Made by a program: the position numbers and the translations under genes
Shown: positions 61,320 through 64,000 of the stretch, one piece after another
Position numbering within the stretch: position 1 is the stretch's first letter
How the letters are laid out: each line of letters starts with the position of its first letter
NCBI RefSeq assembly: GCF_037893015.1
Contig: NC_133660.1
Coordinates: 286,847,078-286,911,077, forward strand
DNA from: Macrotis lagotis
Taxonomy: Eukaryota; Chordata; Mammalia; Peramelemorphia; Peramelidae
Direction: 5' to 3'
Length of the DNA stretch: 64,000 nt
The notes under the pieces: generated by a model
The model's input: the letters and a program-made list of their open reading frames with translations, nothing else
Databases searched by the model: none
What the model was told of the DNA's origin: nothing

Positions 61320-61510
61320 GCATGTCAAGCCGAGAATAATTCCCTACCTCCTTGCCTTTGCTCAAGCTATTCCCTCCACCTGGCATGCCCTCTCTTCTCT
61401 TCCTCAGCTTTTAAAGCCCAAGGAAAACCCATCCTCCATGAAGTCTTCCCTGACTCCCCTGGGGCAGTAAAGCTGCACCCTCACCCCACACTCCATCTCA
61501 CTTAGAGTAA
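61320..61510 (+). mobile_element. L2 3' portion
   Basis: TGCCTTTGCTCAAGCTATTC, CCTCCACCTGGCATGCCCTC, CATCCTCCATGAAGTCTTCC, CTGACTCCCCTGGGGCAG. Continued at 61695-61835 after a MIR insertion. Confidence 0.78.
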
Positions 61511-61514
61511 GTCA

Positions 61515-61640
61515 TATAATAATCATCACTGCCACTTAAGGTTTGCAGAGTACTTTTCAACCATCATGCCCCCAGTTCTCCCAACATGCTAAGTGCTACC
61601 ATTATCAGCAGTGCCATCTTACAGATGGGAAACTGGGCTT
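61515..61640 (-). repeat. MIR-type SINE
   Basis: ACTTAAGGTTTGCAGAGTAC, CATGCTAAGTGCTACCATTA, CATCTTACAGATGGGAAACTG. It sits between two L2 parts. Confidence 0.7.
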
Positions 61641-61694
61641 GGGGGGGAGGTAAATACCTACCTACCCTGTGGCAACAAACTGGTATCAAAGTCA

Positions 61695-61835
61695 CCTGTG
61701 GTCATTCCCCCCTCAGGAGAATGGAAGCTCCTGGAGGACAGGGAAGACCTTGTCTCTGTCTTTGTATCTCCACTGTTTAGCATGCCGGTGGCTGGCACAC
61801 AGTAGGCATCTTGATAAAACTTAATAGATTGAATT
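61695..61835 (+). mobile_element. L2 3' terminus
   Basis: GAATGGAAGCTCCTGGAGGA, CTTTGTATCTCCACTGTTTA, GGCTGGCACACAGTAGGCAT, AATAGATTGAATT. Confidence 0.75.
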
Positions 61836-61839
61836 CTTA

Positions 61840-64000
61840 ACTCCAAGCACATTCAACAAAAGACCCCTGAGACCACAAGGCCCAAGTGGGAAGGTGTGAG
61901 TGTGGGGAGGGGTGTCACACAGGCAAAGCAGAATACCGGGGATTCCCCCAGGGCTCTAAGGACCCGTGGACAATAGCAGGAAAGGGCTTGGGCTCCCCCA
62001 GCTCTGGACTCTGGGTGGGGCTCCAGGACAGGATGTGTGTGTTACTGCCAGGTTCTGGTGGGGAGAGAAGAGACAAAACAGCAGTTGGAAGGGTTTGCAA
62101 GTATCAGTTCTACAGCCACCCACCCTCTATTCCTGAACTGGGCAGGCAGGTGAGCACAAGATGCCCCCCTCCTCCAAGACAGACACTCAACACCCTTGGA
62201 GATCCTGAGCCCACAGTGGGGGAAGGAGGGCGATGAACCCGCATTGGACCGGTAATAGAGACAGTACTCAGAACTGAGGTGGACCCAAGAGCAATGTTGT
62301 GGCTGGAGGGGACTTGAGAACTTGGATTGCCCCAGTTGAAAGGGCTCTTAGAACATAGCTGGGTGGTACCTTAGGGACCTGATTTTATAGAAGAAGAGAA
62401 GGATGTGGAGAGGGTCAGATTCCCCTGATTTCCAACCTAAAATCCAGCCTAGAATTGAGGTACCCCAGCTCCCAGGCTATAGCCTGGACTTAAGGGGTGG
62501 AGGAGAGCTTTTCCTTCCCTCTCCAGGAAGGAGCAGGCCAGTTCAGTGACTTGTCTAGCCCCAATAGGGTAGAATCTCATAGAAGGACTGAGGATGAAAT
62601 AAATACATTTCTTGGGGCCACATAGCTAGACCTCCATGCTCATGCTAACTCCCTTGGGGTCAGACCCTCTTGAAATCCAAAAGTTGTTTGGGGGGAAATA
62701 GGTAGATAGCCACTGGCCTATCCAGTTCAAAAGAGGAAAATTAAAGTAAAATCCCCATGGAAGATAATTAATACTCAAGCCTTGGGCTATGAAGAGAAAG
62801 ATCCAGGGGTCACAGTGAACTGGAAAACATACTTTCATTTGTTCATTTCTATGACTTGTATTTTAATCATCAGGATGAGCTAGCGTCTTGGGTGGACTTT
62901 CCCCAAACTAGAACCTTGAGGGGTAGGGCTTCTACTGGTGGGGGAGGGAAGAGGAAGAGAAGAGACAATGACACAGGGTGAAGTCCTGGTCTGAGTTCAT
63001 TGTGGAGGGCAATGCTGGCATTGAGCTTGGAGAGAGAGGAATAATTTTGGCTCTTCAGTCACCTCCTCGGCATAAGCCTCACCCCCTTGAGTGATTATTT
63101 TCCTTAAGACTGTCTACAGTACCTCCATTTATGAGGGTCCATTGGTCATTTTGTGTTTTAAGGAAGGAAATAAATGAGTTTGAGTGGCAGGGCAAGAGGA
63201 GAGATGAGGAGGTGCTAGGTGGAAGGTAAAGGGACCCAGCTGAAGTCAGAGGTCAGAGAGATCTGCAGAGTCCTAAGAGATGGGGCAGGGTCTCCGAGTT
63301 CTGAGGCATGGGGGCCACTTTTATCAAGTGGCTAGTGGAAAGGAGGAAGAAAACTATAGGCTAAATCTTGGCTCTCCCAGGCTCTCTGGGACTGGGGCTC
63401 CATTAAGGCACGTGCAGAATCGATAAATGGTGAGAGGTAGAAGCAGCAACCTGGGTCTTTTGGGCTGGGGCCAACAGCATCAGGAGCAGCGAAAGGGGAG
63501 CTAATGGCCCATTCCAGGATCATAGATTCAGAGCAGGAGGCGATCTTAGGGGGATGGCTCATTTTGCAGAGGTGAAGGATAAACAGGAGGGAATTTCTAA
63601 ACCCAGTCCTGAATCCTTAGCCCACTGTCCCTCTCCCTGCTGAAGGCCTGGTATTCTAAGTCTCCCACGCTCCTTTGCCCATGTAGGATAGCCACTACCC
63701 TTCATGTCCCAAGGGAAATGAGCTCATGGGGACCTCTAAACTGGCCACACCCTTTCTACACAGGGGCATGGCCACCCTGTGGCATTGTTTATTCAGAAAG
63801 ACAGAAAGACAAACGGGCCAACAGGGTGTGGACTGGGCGACAACAGGGGAGATTCCTGGGAACAGCCCTCCTACCCAGGTAGGGGTCAGAGGGCAGGGTG
63901 TGGCCAGTTTCTTCCTCTTGACCTGGTCCACCTGTTCCCAAGAAGAAATGATCTCCCATTCCCCAACCCAGAAGGGAGGAAGTGTTAGATTCCTCTGAGC
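61840..64000. other. Unassigned unique sequence
   Basis: Two minisatellite-like single units lie at 62270-62390 (GGCTGGAGGGGACTTGAGAA, GGGCTCTTAGAACATAGCTG). The rest has no gene, promoter island or named repeat I can support. Frames at 63332-63562 and 63695-63998 carry no known motif. Confidence 0.4.

Overview
The window reads as marsupial nuclear DNA. It is packed with tRNA-derived CORE/MIR-type SINEs, including a short family ending in a CCTTGCAAAAA-type A-rich tail and a longer family whose 3' end looks RTE-derived. It also holds L1 3' ends of the kind found in marsupial genomes, RTE (BovB-like) reverse-transcriptase relics, and many ancient L2 and L3/CR1 copies. The short SINE family resembles what I associate with Australian marsupials (WSINE-like), so an Australidelphian host, perhaps a dasyurid, is my guess; that narrower placement is inference. 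There is no operon-like packing, no CpG-island promoter, and no stretch I can recognise as a host protein-coding exon. I call no host gene. The long open frames lie in simple-sequence tracts, LINE relics or low-information unique sequence.

Layout. 0-6 kb: a degenerate 32-bp minisatellite, an AT-rich block, an RTE relic on the minus strand, an L2 3' end, a short unique segment with a perfect 10-bp palindrome (about 4.9 kb), and a second minisatellite array. 7-12.5 kb: two L1 3' portions (7.25-8.27 and about 10.2-12.3 kb), each interrupted by SINEs. 13.1-15.5 kb: an L2 whose two oppositely oriented pieces fit a twin-primed (5'-inverted) insertion. 16.8-21.7 kb: a very long, heavily interrupted minus-strand L2 that still shows its endonuclease and reverse-transcriptase motifs, including a readable FADD core, with an L1 and a roughly 480-bp pyrimidine tract inside it. 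22-33 kb: SINEs, short L1 tails, an RTE-related repeat and sequence I cannot classify.

33-64 kb is richer in unique sequence. It contains a reverse-oriented minisatellite, a local triplication near 35 kb, another long minus-strand L2 (39.6-42.2 kb) with an unclassified insert, an inverted pair of L3/CR1-like fragments (44.2 and 45.2 kb), a chimeric SINE next to another SINE (48.75-49.25 kb), a roughly 565-bp purine tract (52.8-53.4 kb), the most regular 32-bp array (55.8-56.0 kb), and several short AT-rich, homeodomain-site-bearing islands that look like conserved noncoding elements. The simplest reading is intergenic or intronic DNA of a marsupial with candidate cis-regulatory elements, concentrated in the right half. 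No novel gene system is supported. The most unusual structures are the dispersed 32-bp minisatellite family, the twin-primed L2, and the inverted L3/CR1 pair.
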